From assembly GCA_025356015.1 (NCBI GenBank), contig JANXYO010000137.1:1-37683 (forward strand): DNA of 37,683 bases. The letters run 5' to 3'. Made by a program: the position numbers and the translations under genes. This document shows positions 7,635-16,556 of this stretch, piece after piece. Each line of letters begins with the position of its first letter. The stretch's first letter is position 1. The notes below the pieces were generated by a model. That model saw only the letters and a program-made list of their open reading frames with translations, was not told the DNA's origin and made no database searches. The DNA comes from Spirochaetaceae bacterium. GTDB taxonomy: Bacteria > Spirochaetota > Spirochaetia > Treponematales > Rectinemataceae.

Positions 7635-8864
7635 CTAACGCGTGGTCTGGGCGTCCTTCCGGGCCTTCTCGATCTTCTGCATCTTGCGGTAGTACTCGGT
7701 CTGCTTCTCGACCTCGGAGACGTCGAGGAGCATGAACTTGTTCTCGGCGAGGCGGATCTTGTTGTTCTCGAGGAGCTTGCGGGTGACGAGGGTTCCCTCG
7801 TTGGCGGGGAGGCCCACCATGCCCACGAGCTCCTTGGGGCCGAAGTCGAAGGTGTAGGTGGCGCCCGGCCGCAGTGGAACCCTGTTGCGCTCGAGCTGCA
7901 TGAGCAGCGCGTCGTAGAGGCGGCCCACCGGATCGGAGATCAGGGTGTTGGCGAGCTGCTTGTAGATGAACCAGAGCCGCTCCGAGAGGAGGGTCGTCAG
8001 CCTCGTGACGATCTGGGGCTGGGTCGCGACCATGCGCTCGAAGTTGGCCTTGTTGACAGCGAGGAGGTAGGCGTCCTCGTAGGCCACGGCGTTGGCCGAT
8101 CTTGGCTTGTTCTCGAGGATGGCCATCTCGCCAAAGATGTCGCCAGACTTGAGCACCGCGAGGAGGACCTCGTTGTTGTCGACGATCTTGGTGATCTTCA
8201 CCGAGCCCTTCTGGATGATGTAGAGCTCGGAGCCGGGCATGCCCTCGCTGAACACCATGGTGTCCTTGGGGTAGAAGCGGTTGAACTCCTCGGTGGAGCC
8301 GTCGAGGTAGACAGCCTTGGAGTAGGGCTTGATCTTGGTCAGGCGCTCCTTGGCGACCTCGACGTGCTGTCCCGAGGGGCAGTGCTTGAGGTACTGGTAG
8401 TAGGCGTAGAAGGCCTGGTTGTACTGGTTCTGCTTGGCGTAGTACTCGCCGATGCGGAAGAGGTGGGAGGGATCGGCCTCGGCGGTGCTCTTGAGGGTGA
8501 TGCGTGTGAGGGCCTCGTCGAGGAAGCGCATGCGCTTCGAGAAGGCCATGATGATCTTCATGGCGACCGGGGTGTTCTTCTCGATGAGGAGGCCGTACTG
8601 GTCGCGGTGCACCGAGATCAGGGTGACGTCGGTCATCGCCTGGGCGGTCTCGATGTGGCTGTGGTTCGACATGGTTGAGACGACGCCGAAGAAATCGCCG
8701 GGTCCGAGGACGCCGCCCTCTTCTTCGACGACCTCTACTTCCTTGGACACCCGCACCTTGCCCTGTCGGATGATGTAGAACCTGTCGGCGTTCTGCTTCC
8801 CCTCGACAATTATGTATGAGTCCTTCTTGAAGTTGACGAACGTTAGCTGGAGCGGACTTTCCAT
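7635..8864 (-). CDS. Crp/Fnr-like regulator with two cyclic-nucleotide-binding domains
   Basis: A 409-residue cytosolic protein with two cNMP-binding beta-barrels. Domain 1 (about 5-120) has a degenerate phosphate-binding cassette (GDFFGVVSTMSNHSHIETAQ, 57-76) with no conserved Glu-Arg pair. A helical, TPR-like stretch with many Tyr residues follows (about 133-180). Domain 2 (about 190-310) has a good cassette, GDIFGEMAILENKPRSANAV, with Glu246 and Arg255. The C-terminus (about 311-385) looks like a Crp winged helix. Proteins of this layout occur in treponemes. One functional and one degenerate nucleotide site is likely; the ligand is not known. The ribosome site AGGA and a near-consensus promoter precede it, and the QueG-like gene follows, probably co-transcribed. 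Confidence 0.87.
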   Translation of the reverse strand: MESPLQLTFVNFKKDSYIIVEGKQNADRFYIIRQGKVRVSKEVEVVEEEGGVLGPGDFFGVVSTMSNHSHIETAQAMTDVTLISVHRDQYGLLIEKNTPVAMKIIMAFSKRMRFLDEALTRITLKSTAEADPSHLFRIGEYYAKQNQYNQAFYAYYQYLKHCPSGQHVEVAKERLTKIKPYSKAVYLDGSTEEFNRFYPKDTMVFSEGMPGSELYIIQKGSVKITKIVDNNEVLLAVLKSGDIFGEMAILENKPRSANAVAYEDAYLLAVNKANFERMVATQPQIVTRLTTLLSERLWFIYKQLANTLISDPVGRLYDALLMQLERNRVPLRPGATYTFDFGPKELVGMVGLPANEGTLVTRKLLENNKIRLAENKFMLLDVSEVEKQTEYYRKMQKIEKARKDAQTTR

Positions 8865-8905
8865 CCTGTTTCCTGACCGGTACCTCGGGGGGCTGGCTTG
8901 GGCTA

Positions 8906-8935
8906 AGTATAGGATCGGCCTCCGGGCGCTGTCAA
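8906..8935 (-). promoter_or_regulatory. Strong sigma-70-type promoter for the double cNMP-binding regulator
   Basis: Minus strand: perfect -35 TTGACA (8930-8935), an 18-bp spacer, then -10 TATACT (8906-8911). Transcription would start near 8899, leaving a leader of about 35 bases before the ATG at 8864 with an AGGA ribosome site. This is the closest match to consensus that I found in the window. Confidence 0.75.
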
Positions 8936-9268
8936 TTGAACGAACAACGCCGGGAATGGCCCGAAATCGCCTTTAGGTCCCGGTCCGGGAGACGATGCGG
9001 GACAGAAAGCCTGCCGAGGGGAGGCCCCGTCCTGGGCGGGGACAGACGGCTCTCGGCCCCGGCACCTGGAGGCCTGCCCGGACTTATATCCTTACGGCCT
9101 AGAACAATACGCGGCAAGCCGCTCCCAGGGGAATTTCGCGGCTGGTCCGGCAAGGCCCTGCCGCGGGGAGGGAGGCACGGGGGAGACCCTGGCCCCGCCC
9201 GTCCTTCCCTGCCGCGGCTGGGGGCTTGCCCGGGCCCTATCTTGCTTATTTCTTTATTTAATAACAAA
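8936..9268. other. GC-rich non-coding gap with nested inverted repeats
   Basis: About 330 bp between the promoter above and the 3' end of glyA holds no convincing gene; the open frames here have no family-like sequence. It contains several strong inverted repeats. GCCGAG (9013-9018) pairs with CTCGGC (9052-9057) and encloses CCCCG/CGGGG (9025-9029 with 9037-9041). CCGCGG (9161-9166) pairs with CCGCGG (9212-9217) and encloses a nearly perfect 12-bp stem. The 11-mer CCCTGCCGCGG occurs twice (9156-9166 and 9207-9217). An AT-rich tract (about 9239-9266) adjoins the glyA stop. A structured RNA or a composite termination region is possible. I found no match to RNase P, SRP or tmRNA signatures by eye. 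Confidence 0.45.
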
Positions 9269-10552
<1,284 letters not shown>

Positions 10553-10625
10553 GCGCTCCTCCTTATGACTATGCGTCGCGCTGCTGTGCTGTGTGCGTTT
10601 CGGTATTGTAAATCGGGTTTCGATT

Positions 10626-12347
10626 TCAGTATAGCCCGGTCACTTCGACATCGCCCCAGAATGAGCTGTAGGCGTCGAGACCGCCCGAGGCTTCCTCGTA
10701 GAAATTCTGCAGCGACCAGCTCCTCTCCTTGACTGTCCTGCGGCCGTCGCTCGCCATAGGGGCGAGTGTGACTGTCCCCCGGGAGAAGGCGAGGTGGCGG
10801 TTGTCGAGGTTGCCAAGATAGCGCGAGCGCTCGTCCCAGGCCACGGCGACCCTGCCCGGTGAAGCACCCGTGCCCAGGACCGGGTCGAGGGGCACCCAGC
10901 CGAGACCGTAGAGGTAGATCTCGACCCAGTAGTGGCGCACGGCCTTCCGGCTCGAGTCGATGAGATAGCCGGCGACCGGCAGGGCCGGCACGCCCGCGGC
11001 CCGAAGGAGGGAGCAGCAGAGGAGGGCGTAGGAATAGGAGTCGGCGCTCCGGTGAGCCAGTGCGTCCTGGAGCCTCGGCCAGTTGCTTCCCTCCTTCCAG
11101 CCGATGTTCCTAAGCATCCAGTCCCAGACCAGACGGGTGGCCTTCCAGGGATTCCTCTCGCTGCCGACGATCCGCTTGGCGAGGCTCATGATCTCTGGCG
11201 CCCCCGAGGCGATGCGGTCATCGGGGGCGGTGTAGGCGGCCATGAGGGCGGGTGGATCCTCGGGTGCTGCCTGCACCCGCTCGGAATCGACATCGGTCTC
11301 GACCGTATACACCGAGACGAGGAGGCTCTGGGTCAGGCTGAGGTCAGTCCCGGTCTGCAGGTCCTTGAGCCGGTAGAGGGCCGAGCCACGGTAGGAGGGC
11401 ACGAAGGGAGGCGGCTCCTGGGCGAGGACCCTGAGCAGTCTCTGGCCCGAGAAATCGGCAGGCAGGGGGACCCAGAGATAGAGCTCGTTCCCGCCCGAGG
11501 CCTTCACCTTGGTGATGCTGACGGTGTTGGAGATCGAATAGCTCCGTCTCTCGGTGAAACGCTTCGCCCCGGCGGGGCTGGTCACCCTGAAGAAGAGGCC
11601 GTTGCTCCTCCCCTTGGCGGCGATGACCGAGACCGCGCCCGATACGGCGCCGTCGGGAACCCTTACCTTGATCTGCTTGTCGGACCAGAGCTCGTAGCCC
11701 AGGTCGGTCTCGGCAAGCGAGACCGCTCCCGAGCCCGCGTCGTCGAGCTGGGGCCCCGGGCCGTTCTCGGGGCTCCAGGAGAAGGCCACCGAGCCCGTCT
11801 CCCGGCTGGCGCCGAAGTCCAGGCCATTGATGACAAGGAGGGAGCCGATGGGTCCGACCTCGGTGGAGAGCGAGGAGATGAGGGGCCCGCCCCGCCCGGA
11901 GCGGTCGCCCTCGGCCCTCACCGGGAGCCTGGCTCGGTTCATGAAGAGCTTGGGATTCGACCGGCCCGAGCGGGTCACGACGCGGACCAGGCCCGAATCC
12001 ACCGAGGCTGGCATGCGGACCGAGATCGAGCTGTCGTTCCAGGACAGGTAGGAGGCGCTCGTGGGGGAGACGCCGTCGAGCTCTACCGAGGAATCGCCCC
12101 GCTCAGTCCCGAAGCTCCTGCCCTCGATCCTGATGATGCCCCCCGGCTCGCCTATCGCGGGCTCGATGCGGTCTATCCTTGGCCTCGAGAGATAGCCGGC
12201 CGCCATGATGCCGGCCGTGAGGACGGCCGCCGCGGCCAGGCAGAACAGGAGGGCTGTCTTGAGCCGGCGCAGGGCCCTTCCCCTCGGTCTCGGGGCTGGG
12301 GCCCTTGTCGAGTGGATGGCATCGGCGGCTGGGAGTTCGAGCTTCAT
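10626..12347 (-). CDS. Membrane-anchored TIG/transglutaminase-like protein, nucleophile Cys replaced by Ser
   Basis: A 573-residue protein with a basic cytosolic N-terminus and one membrane segment (about 30-53), so most of it faces the periplasm. Two IPT/TIG-type Ig domains follow, starting at [20 protein letters not shown] (56-75) and [20 protein letters not shown] (155-174). A transglutaminase-like domain covers about 390-495. Its His and Asp are visible as H472 (RHYWVEIYL) and D488 (WVPLDP). The expected nucleophile position in [18 protein letters not shown] is Ser437, codon TCC, rather than Cys. Cys444 and Cys445 lie further along the helix. The gene may be catalytically dead or use Ser. 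It is the last gene of the sigma-factor operon; its ATG overlaps the preceding stop as ATGA. Confidence 0.85.
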   Translation of the reverse strand: MKLELPAADAIHSTRAPAPRPRGRALRRLKTALLFCLAAAAVLTAGIMAAGYLSRPRIDRIEPAIGEPGGIIRIEGRSFGTERGDSSVELDGVSPTSASYLSWNDSSISVRMPASVDSGLVRVVTRSGRSNPKLFMNRARLPVRAEGDRSGRGGPLISSLSTEVGPIGSLLVINGLDFGASRETGSVAFSWSPENGPGPQLDDAGSGAVSLAETDLGYELWSDKQIKVRVPDGAVSGAVSVIAAKGRSNGLFFRVTSPAGAKRFTERRSYSISNTVSITKVKASGGNELYLWVPLPADFSGQRLLRVLAQEPPPFVPSYRGSALYRLKDLQTGTDLSLTQSLLVSVYTVETDVDSERVQAAPEDPPALMAAYTAPDDRIASGAPEIMSLAKRIVGSERNPWKATRLVWDWMLRNIGWKEGSNWPRLQDALAHRSADSYSYALLCCSLLRAAGVPALPVAGYLIDSSRKAVRHYWVEIYLYGLGWVPLDPVLGTGASPGRVAVAWDERSRYLGNLDNRHLAFSRGTVTLAPMASDGRRTVKERSWSLQNFYEEASGGLDAYSSFWGDVEVTGLY

Positions 12348-12895
12348 TTCCTCGGCGCGTCGGGGCCGGGGGCGGGAGCTGCCTGAGGGGGATTCTGGGG
12401 CGGGTTCTGGCTTGGCTGGCTGTTCTGCGCAGGGACATCGCTGGCCTTGATGACCGATATCTCGACCCTGATCGGTGAGCTGCCATCGGCGGCGACCCCA
12501 AGGGGGTAGTAGTAGACCGATTCGCCGAAGTTCACGGAAACCGTGTCGATCCTGGTCCGGTAGGACATGCCGCCCTCGGTGCGGTGGACCCAGATCTGGG
12601 CCTGGGTCACCAGGGTCAGCTTCCCGGCGTCTGCGTAGAAGGGCGTCACCTGAACCAGGATCACGGCGTTCGTGCCGATGAGCTTGACGCTCACCGGACT
12701 GCCGGGAACCGTGTACTTCACGCTCTGCTCCCGCCAGGGAGCGGCCTCGCCCAAGGGAGGCAGGAGGGCGTCGACCCTCACGGCGAGGGCCTGGCCCTTG
12801 AGGGATTCCGGAAGGTCCTGGGCAATGCTACGGAAGGGTGCGATCGCGGCGAATCCTGCAAGGGCTAGGCCAAAAAGGAGGGGGGAGAGCCTCAA
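12344..12895 (-). CDS. Exported protein of unknown family in the sigma-factor operon
   Basis: A 183-residue protein with a clear signal peptide (hydrophobic stretch 5-20, cleavage probably near SIAQ-DL). The mature part (about 27-155) is beta-rich with alternating hydrophobic residues, for example SVKLIGTNAVILVQVTPFY and RTRIDTVSVNFGESVYYYPL. It ends in a Pro/Gln/Ala-rich low-complexity tail. I do not recognise a family. It overlaps both neighbours by four bases (ATGA-type junctions), so it is translated together with the anti-sigma factor and the TIG/transglutaminase-like protein. A periplasmic partner or sensor for one of them is an inference from location only. Confidence 0.8.
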   Translation of the reverse strand: MRLSPLLFGLALAGFAAIAPFRSIAQDLPESLKGQALAVRVDALLPPLGEAAPWREQSVKYTVPGSPVSVKLIGTNAVILVQVTPFYADAGKLTLVTQAQIWVHRTEGGMSYRTRIDTVSVNFGESVYYYPLGVAADGSSPIRVEISVIKASDVPAQNSQPSQNPPQNPPQAAPAPGPDAPRK

Positions 12896-13521
12896 TTATT
12901 CCCGTCCTTCTGGGCTCCGCCGCCGCCGTTGGCGCCAGGGGGGGCGAGGACAGGGGTTCCCGTCTGCGCCGATGCCCTCATGATCGTGGGGCTGCCCGTG
13001 GAATCGAAGGTCGCCCCCGAGGGAAGCCTTATGGTGAGGGTCACCTGGGCGTCCTTGGAATCAAGGTAGCGGAGCAGGGCGTCCATGCTGGCCGGAGCCG
13101 AGGCGGGCTGGGCCATCTCGGCCGTGGCTATCGCCGCCGCAGAGGGAAGGCGGGGCGATAGGACGCGGGAGGAAGCGATGCCGACCAGGAGAAGGAGGAC
13201 GGCAGCAGCCGCGAGCAGGGGCAGGGGCAGGGTGACACGGGCCGAAAACAGGGAGGGCCGAGCTGAGAAGCTGGAGGGCGAACGCGGCGCCCGCGAGCGG
13301 GCTGTGGTGAAAAGCGCCTCGATGCGGGAATCGAGCCTTCCCACCGCGGCCTGTTCGGCCTCGATGCCCTCCCGCCGGAGCTCGTCGCCGAGGCTTGAGA
13401 AGCGGGACACGGCCCCGGAACAGGCGAGGCAGGCCGAGAGGTGCTCGACTATGCGCTCGCGCCATGGGCTGGGCACTTCGCCGTCGACAAACGCGGAAAG
13501 GAGCTCCCTGTCAGGACACAT
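12892..13521 (-). CDS. Zinc-finger anti-sigma factor
   Basis: A 209-residue single-pass membrane protein. The N-terminus carries the ZAS/zf-HC2 signature H27-x3-C31-x2-C34 (EHLSACLACSG) after CPDRELLSAFVDGE, as in membrane-bound anti-sigma factors that hold an ECF sigma factor in the cytosol. One transmembrane helix is at about 98-117 (LPLPLLAAAAVLLLLVGIAS). The periplasmic part (118-209) is short, contains a beta-rich stretch (DAQVTLTIRLPSGATFDSTG) and ends in a Gly/Asn-rich tail. The start ATG 13521 lies inside the sigma-factor gene, 11 bases before its end, and matches the family N-terminus; the frame also reads further upstream, but those residues show no family match. Release by proteolysis or signal binding is family knowledge, not visible here. 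Confidence 0.9.
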   Translation of the reverse strand: MCPDRELLSAFVDGEVPSPWRERIVEHLSACLACSGAVSRFSSLGDELRREGIEAEQAAVGRLDSRIEALFTTARSRAPRSPSSFSARPSLFSARVTLPLPLLAAAAVLLLLVGIASSRVLSPRLPSAAAIATAEMAQPASAPASMDALLRYLDSKDAQVTLTIRLPSGATFDSTGSPTIMRASAQTGTPVLAPPGANGGGGAQKDGNN

Positions 13522-14071
13522 GTTTCGAATCCTCCCCGAGCTTCGCGAGGAGAGCCTCGCGGGCACGGAACGCCCGGACCTTGACATTGCCTTCGCTGAT
13601 GCCGAGCACCCGGCCGATCTCCTTGTAGCTCAAACCACCGTACTCCTTGAGGACGAGGACGGACCGGAGCTTGTCCGGCAGGCCGTCGAGGCCAGCCCTG
13701 AGCTCCTTCGCCGACTCTTCGCGGATCACGGTTTCGTCAGCCGGCCCCGCGCTGTCGCGCTCTCCCCGCCACCATCGCTCGTATGCCTTGACCTCGCGGC
13801 CCTTTCGCTTTGCGTAGTTCAAGGCCCCGTTCTTTACGACACGTATGAGCCAGAACTTCGCGTCGTCCAGGCTCGGAAAGACCATGCCTTTTTCTATCAT
13901 CCGGGCGAAGGCGTCGTGGACTATGTCCTCGGCCGCCTCGGTGCTCCCGGCGATGCGGAAAGCGACACGGACGAGCATGGGCCCGGCCGTGGCATAGAGC
14001 TTTCTGAGGCCTGCCTCATCCGGCGTCCCGCTCAAGGAAAACAACAGCGCTCTCCTCGGGTTACGCGCCAA
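13511..14071 (-). CDS. ECF-type RNA polymerase sigma factor
   Basis: A 186-residue extracytoplasmic-function sigma factor. Region 2 covers about 25-92, with AAEDIVHDAFARMIEKG at 46-62 and the promoter-melting segment FWLIRVVKNGALNYAKRKGR. Region 4 covers about 125-175 with the helix-turn-helix GLSYKEIGRVLGISEGNVKV (145-164). The start is a TTG with GAGGG five bases upstream; no in-frame ATG precedes region 2. The gene begins seven bases after the cysS stop and overlaps the anti-sigma gene by 11 bases, the usual arrangement of sigma/anti-sigma pairs. Targets are unknown; autoregulation is common in the family but no promoter copy was identified. Confidence 0.92.
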   Translation of the reverse strand: MARNPRRALLFSLSGTPDEAGLRKLYATAGPMLVRVAFRIAGSTEAAEDIVHDAFARMIEKGMVFPSLDDAKFWLIRVVKNGALNYAKRKGREVKAYERWWRGERDSAGPADETVIREESAKELRAGLDGLPDKLRSVLVLKEYGGLSYKEIGRVLGISEGNVKVRAFRAREALLAKLGEDSKHVS

Positions 14072-14078
14072 GCTGCCC

Positions 14079-15503
14079 TCATGCGCGCTTCCAGGTCGTG
14101 CCTGAGCCTGAATCCTCGAGGAGGACTCCCTTTTCCTTGAGCTCGGCGCGCAGGGCGTCGGCCCTGGCCCAGTCCTTCGCTGCCTTCGCCGCAGACCTCT
14201 CGGCTATGCGCTCCTCGATCCAGGCCGAGAAACCGGCCTCGACGGGGGCTCGTTCGGCCGCTGCCAGGGACTCGAGGGCGAGGCCGAGGACCTTGTCCAT
14301 CTCGAAGGCCCCGGCGAGTGCCTCGCCCGAGGGGATCGCCGGATCGCGCAGGAGGCCCCAAAGTTCGGCGAGGGCCCGTGGCGTCGCAAGGTCCTGGGCC
14401 AGGTGGCCGGCGAATGCTTCCATATAGCTGTGCGCGGCGGGTCCCGGCTCGGGAAGGGGGCCTCGCCCCGCCTTCTCCCTCAGGGCCAGGATGCGCTCGC
14501 CCAGGGACCTGCGGGCCGAGCGCGCAGAGTCCAGGCCCTCGTAGGAGAACTGGGCCTGGGAGCGGTAGTGGGCACCGAGGAGGAAGTAGCGGTAATCGAG
14601 GGCCTCGTAGCCCGCGTCGATGAGGGTCTGCAGGGTGAGGAAGCCGCCCGAGGACTTGGACATCTTTACCTTGTCCATGATGATGAACTCGTTGTGGATC
14701 CAGTAGTTGACCCACTTCCTTCCAGTGGCGGCCTCGCTCTGGGCTATCTCGTTGGTGTGGTGGATGGGGATGTGGTCGATGCCCCCCGCGTGTATGTCGA
14801 TCTGCTCGCCCAGGTACTTCATGCTCATCGCCGAGCACTCGATGTGCCAGCCCGGGTAGCCCCTTCCCCAGGGGCTGTCCCAGACCATCGCCTGGTTCTC
14901 GAACTTGGACTTGGTGAACCAGAGGGCGAAATCGGCTGGGTTGCGCTTGTTGGGGTCGATTTCGATTCGCGCCCCGGCCTTGAGCTCATCGAGCTTGATG
15001 AGGGCGAGCTCCCCGTAGCTCGGGAACCTGGTCACGTCGAAGTAGAGGTTCCCGCCGGCGCTGTAGGTGTAGCCCCTCGCCTCGATCCGCCCTATGAGCT
15101 CGATCATCTCGCCTATGTGCTCCGTGGCCTTGCAGACCACGGTGGGCTTCAGGATGTTCATCCTCTCGACATCCCTGAAAAAGGCCTGGGTGTAGAAATC
15201 GGCGACCTCGAGGACGCTCTTGCCCCTCTCGATCGCGCTCCTGAGCATCTTGTCCTCCCCCGTGTCGTCATCGCCCGAGAGGTGGCCCACGTCGGTGATG
15301 TTCATCACATGGGTGACCTCGAAGCCGAAGGAGCGCAGGACGCGCACGAGGGTGTCGTGGAGCAGATAGGGACGGAGGTTGCCGATATGGGCGAAATTGT
15401 AGACCGTGGGACCGCAGCCGTAGAAGCCGACCTTGCCCGGGACGATCGGCCTGAACTCCTGGAGCTCGCGGCCGAGGGTGTTGAAGAGCTTCATGGTCGG
15501 CAT
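14079..15503 (-). CDS. cysS: Cysteine--tRNA ligase
   Basis: Class I aminoacyl-tRNA synthetase that charges tRNA-Cys; 474 residues from the chosen start, a normal length. Signatures are [14 protein letters not shown] with the HIGH-type HIGN at 39-42 and zinc ligand Cys30, the zinc-site segments WHIECSAMS and [15 protein letters not shown], and the KMSKS loop ([11 protein letters not shown]). A C-terminal helical domain ends in an anticodon-binding tail. ATG 15503 was chosen because GGAGGA lies four bases upstream and the family start fits ([10 protein letters not shown]). The frame could be extended to 15596, but this would run into the divergent murB gene. The sigma-factor operon follows without a gap. 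Confidence 0.96.
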   Translation of the reverse strand: MPTMKLFNTLGRELQEFRPIVPGKVGFYGCGPTVYNFAHIGNLRPYLLHDTLVRVLRSFGFEVTHVMNITDVGHLSGDDDTGEDKMLRSAIERGKSVLEVADFYTQAFFRDVERMNILKPTVVCKATEHIGEMIELIGRIEARGYTYSAGGNLYFDVTRFPSYGELALIKLDELKAGARIEIDPNKRNPADFALWFTKSKFENQAMVWDSPWGRGYPGWHIECSAMSMKYLGEQIDIHAGGIDHIPIHHTNEIAQSEAATGRKWVNYWIHNEFIIMDKVKMSKSSGGFLTLQTLIDAGYEALDYRYFLLGAHYRSQAQFSYEGLDSARSARRSLGERILALREKAGRGPLPEPGPAAHSYMEAFAGHLAQDLATPRALAELWGLLRDPAIPSGEALAGAFEMDKVLGLALESLAAAERAPVEAGFSAWIEERIAERSAAKAAKDWARADALRAELKEKGVLLEDSGSGTTWKRA

Positions 15504-15525
15504 GCATTCCTCCGGCAGCGCCTTG

Positions 15526-15555
15526 TTGCCGTCCCTCGGTGCGAACGGGTAGTAT
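15526..15555 (+). promoter_or_regulatory. Candidate promoter giving a leaderless murB transcript
   Basis: TTGCCG (15526-15531), an 18-bp spacer and TAGTAT (15550-15555). Only six bases separate the -10 from the murB ATG at 15562. The predicted transcription start falls on or next to the A of the start codon. No Shine-Dalgarno sequence precedes murB, which fits a leaderless message. Confidence 0.4.
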
Positions 15556-15561
15556 CGATAC

Positions 15562-16503
15562 ATGGCGACAGTACGGGACTTCCTCGAAAAAATCAATATA
15601 AGGGCTCACATCGCCCTTTCCGAGCCCATGGCGGCCCACACCAGCTTCGCCATCGGCGGCCCGGCCGATGCCCTGGTGCGTCCCCGGGACCCTGGATCGG
15701 CTGCCGTCCTTCTCGCGGGGGCGAGGGCCGAGGGCATACCCCTCTTCCTCCTGGGCGCCGGGGCGAACATCCTGGTGGGCGACCGCGGCATACGGGGCAT
15801 AGTCCTGGACAGCTTCGCCCTTAGGGCGGTCGCGCCCGGGGGGCCCGGACCGGGCCGGGGGAAGGTCCTCGTGGCCGAGGCCGGCCTCCCCATGGACGAG
15901 CTCTGCCTCGAGGCCCTGGCTCGCGGCCTCGGCGGCCTCGAGAGCTTCGCGGGCATGCCGGGCTCGGTCGGCGGCTCGGTCTTCATGAACGCGCGCTGCT
16001 ACGAGCGCGAGCTGTCCGAGCTCCTCCTCTGGGTCGAGGCCCTCCTGGCCGACGGCCGGACTGAAAGGATAGCCATGCGCCGCGAGGAATGGGGCTACAA
16101 GCGCTCGCCCTTCATGCCGGGGGGCTCCTGCTCCGGCGCCTTCATCCTCAGGGCCGCCTTCGGCCTCGAGCCAGCCGATCCCCCCGCCCTCGCCTGTGTG
16201 ATGCGCGGCAGGCGAGCCGACCGCGAGGCGAAGGGCCACTACCGCCTGCCCTCGGCCGGATCGGTCTTCAAGAACGACAGGAGCCTGGGCAGGCCGACGG
16301 GGAAGCTCCTCGACGAGCTGGGCCTTCGCGGCAGGAGGATAGGCGGGGCCATGGTCTCGCCCTGGCACGCCAACATCTTCGTGAACGCGGGAGGGGCGAG
16401 CGCCGCCGACATGATGGCCCTCGTCGAGCTCGCTATGGGCGAGGCGAACAGGGCCTTCGAGGCGAGGCTTGAGAACGAGGTGATCTTCGTCGGCGAGTTC
16501 TAG
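15562..16503 (+). CDS. murB: UDP-N-acetylenolpyruvoylglucosamine reductase
   Basis: FAD- and NADPH-dependent enzyme that makes UDP-N-acetylmuramate in the second committed step of peptidoglycan synthesis; cytosolic, 313 residues. Visible motifs are HTSFAIGGPAD, the FAD-binding GAGANILVGD (65-74) and GMPGSVGGSVFMNARCY (131-147). Catalytic Ser234 is in LPSAGSVFKN, and the C-terminal catalytic Glu306 is in LENEVIFVG. The short length and SVFKN form suggest the type II (Staphylococcus-like) subclass. It is divergent from cysS with 58 bp between the starts, and no ribosome site is visible. Confidence 0.97.
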   Translation: MATVRDFLEKINIRAHIALSEPMAAHTSFAIGGPADALVRPRDPGSAAVLLAGARAEGIPLFLLGAGANILVGDRGIRGIVLDSFALRAVAPGGPGPGRGKVLVAEAGLPMDELCLEALARGLGGLESFAGMPGSVGGSVFMNARCYERELSELLLWVEALLADGRTERIAMRREEWGYKRSPFMPGGSCSGAFILRAAFGLEPADPPALACVMRGRRADREAKGHYRLPSAGSVFKNDRSLGRPTGKLLDELGLRGRRIGGAMVSPWHANIFVNAGGASAADMMALVELAMGEANRAFEARLENEVIFVGEF

Positions 16504-16556
16504 CCGAAGGCCCGCGCTTGCGGGGGGGAGGGTGGTGGCCTAGACTGTTATGAGCC

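Noticed and set aside
10932-12386. 484-codon plus-strand frame across the TIG/transglutaminase-like gene
   Set aside because: It mirrors the minus gene and has no start signal or family pattern; the minus product has coherent domains.
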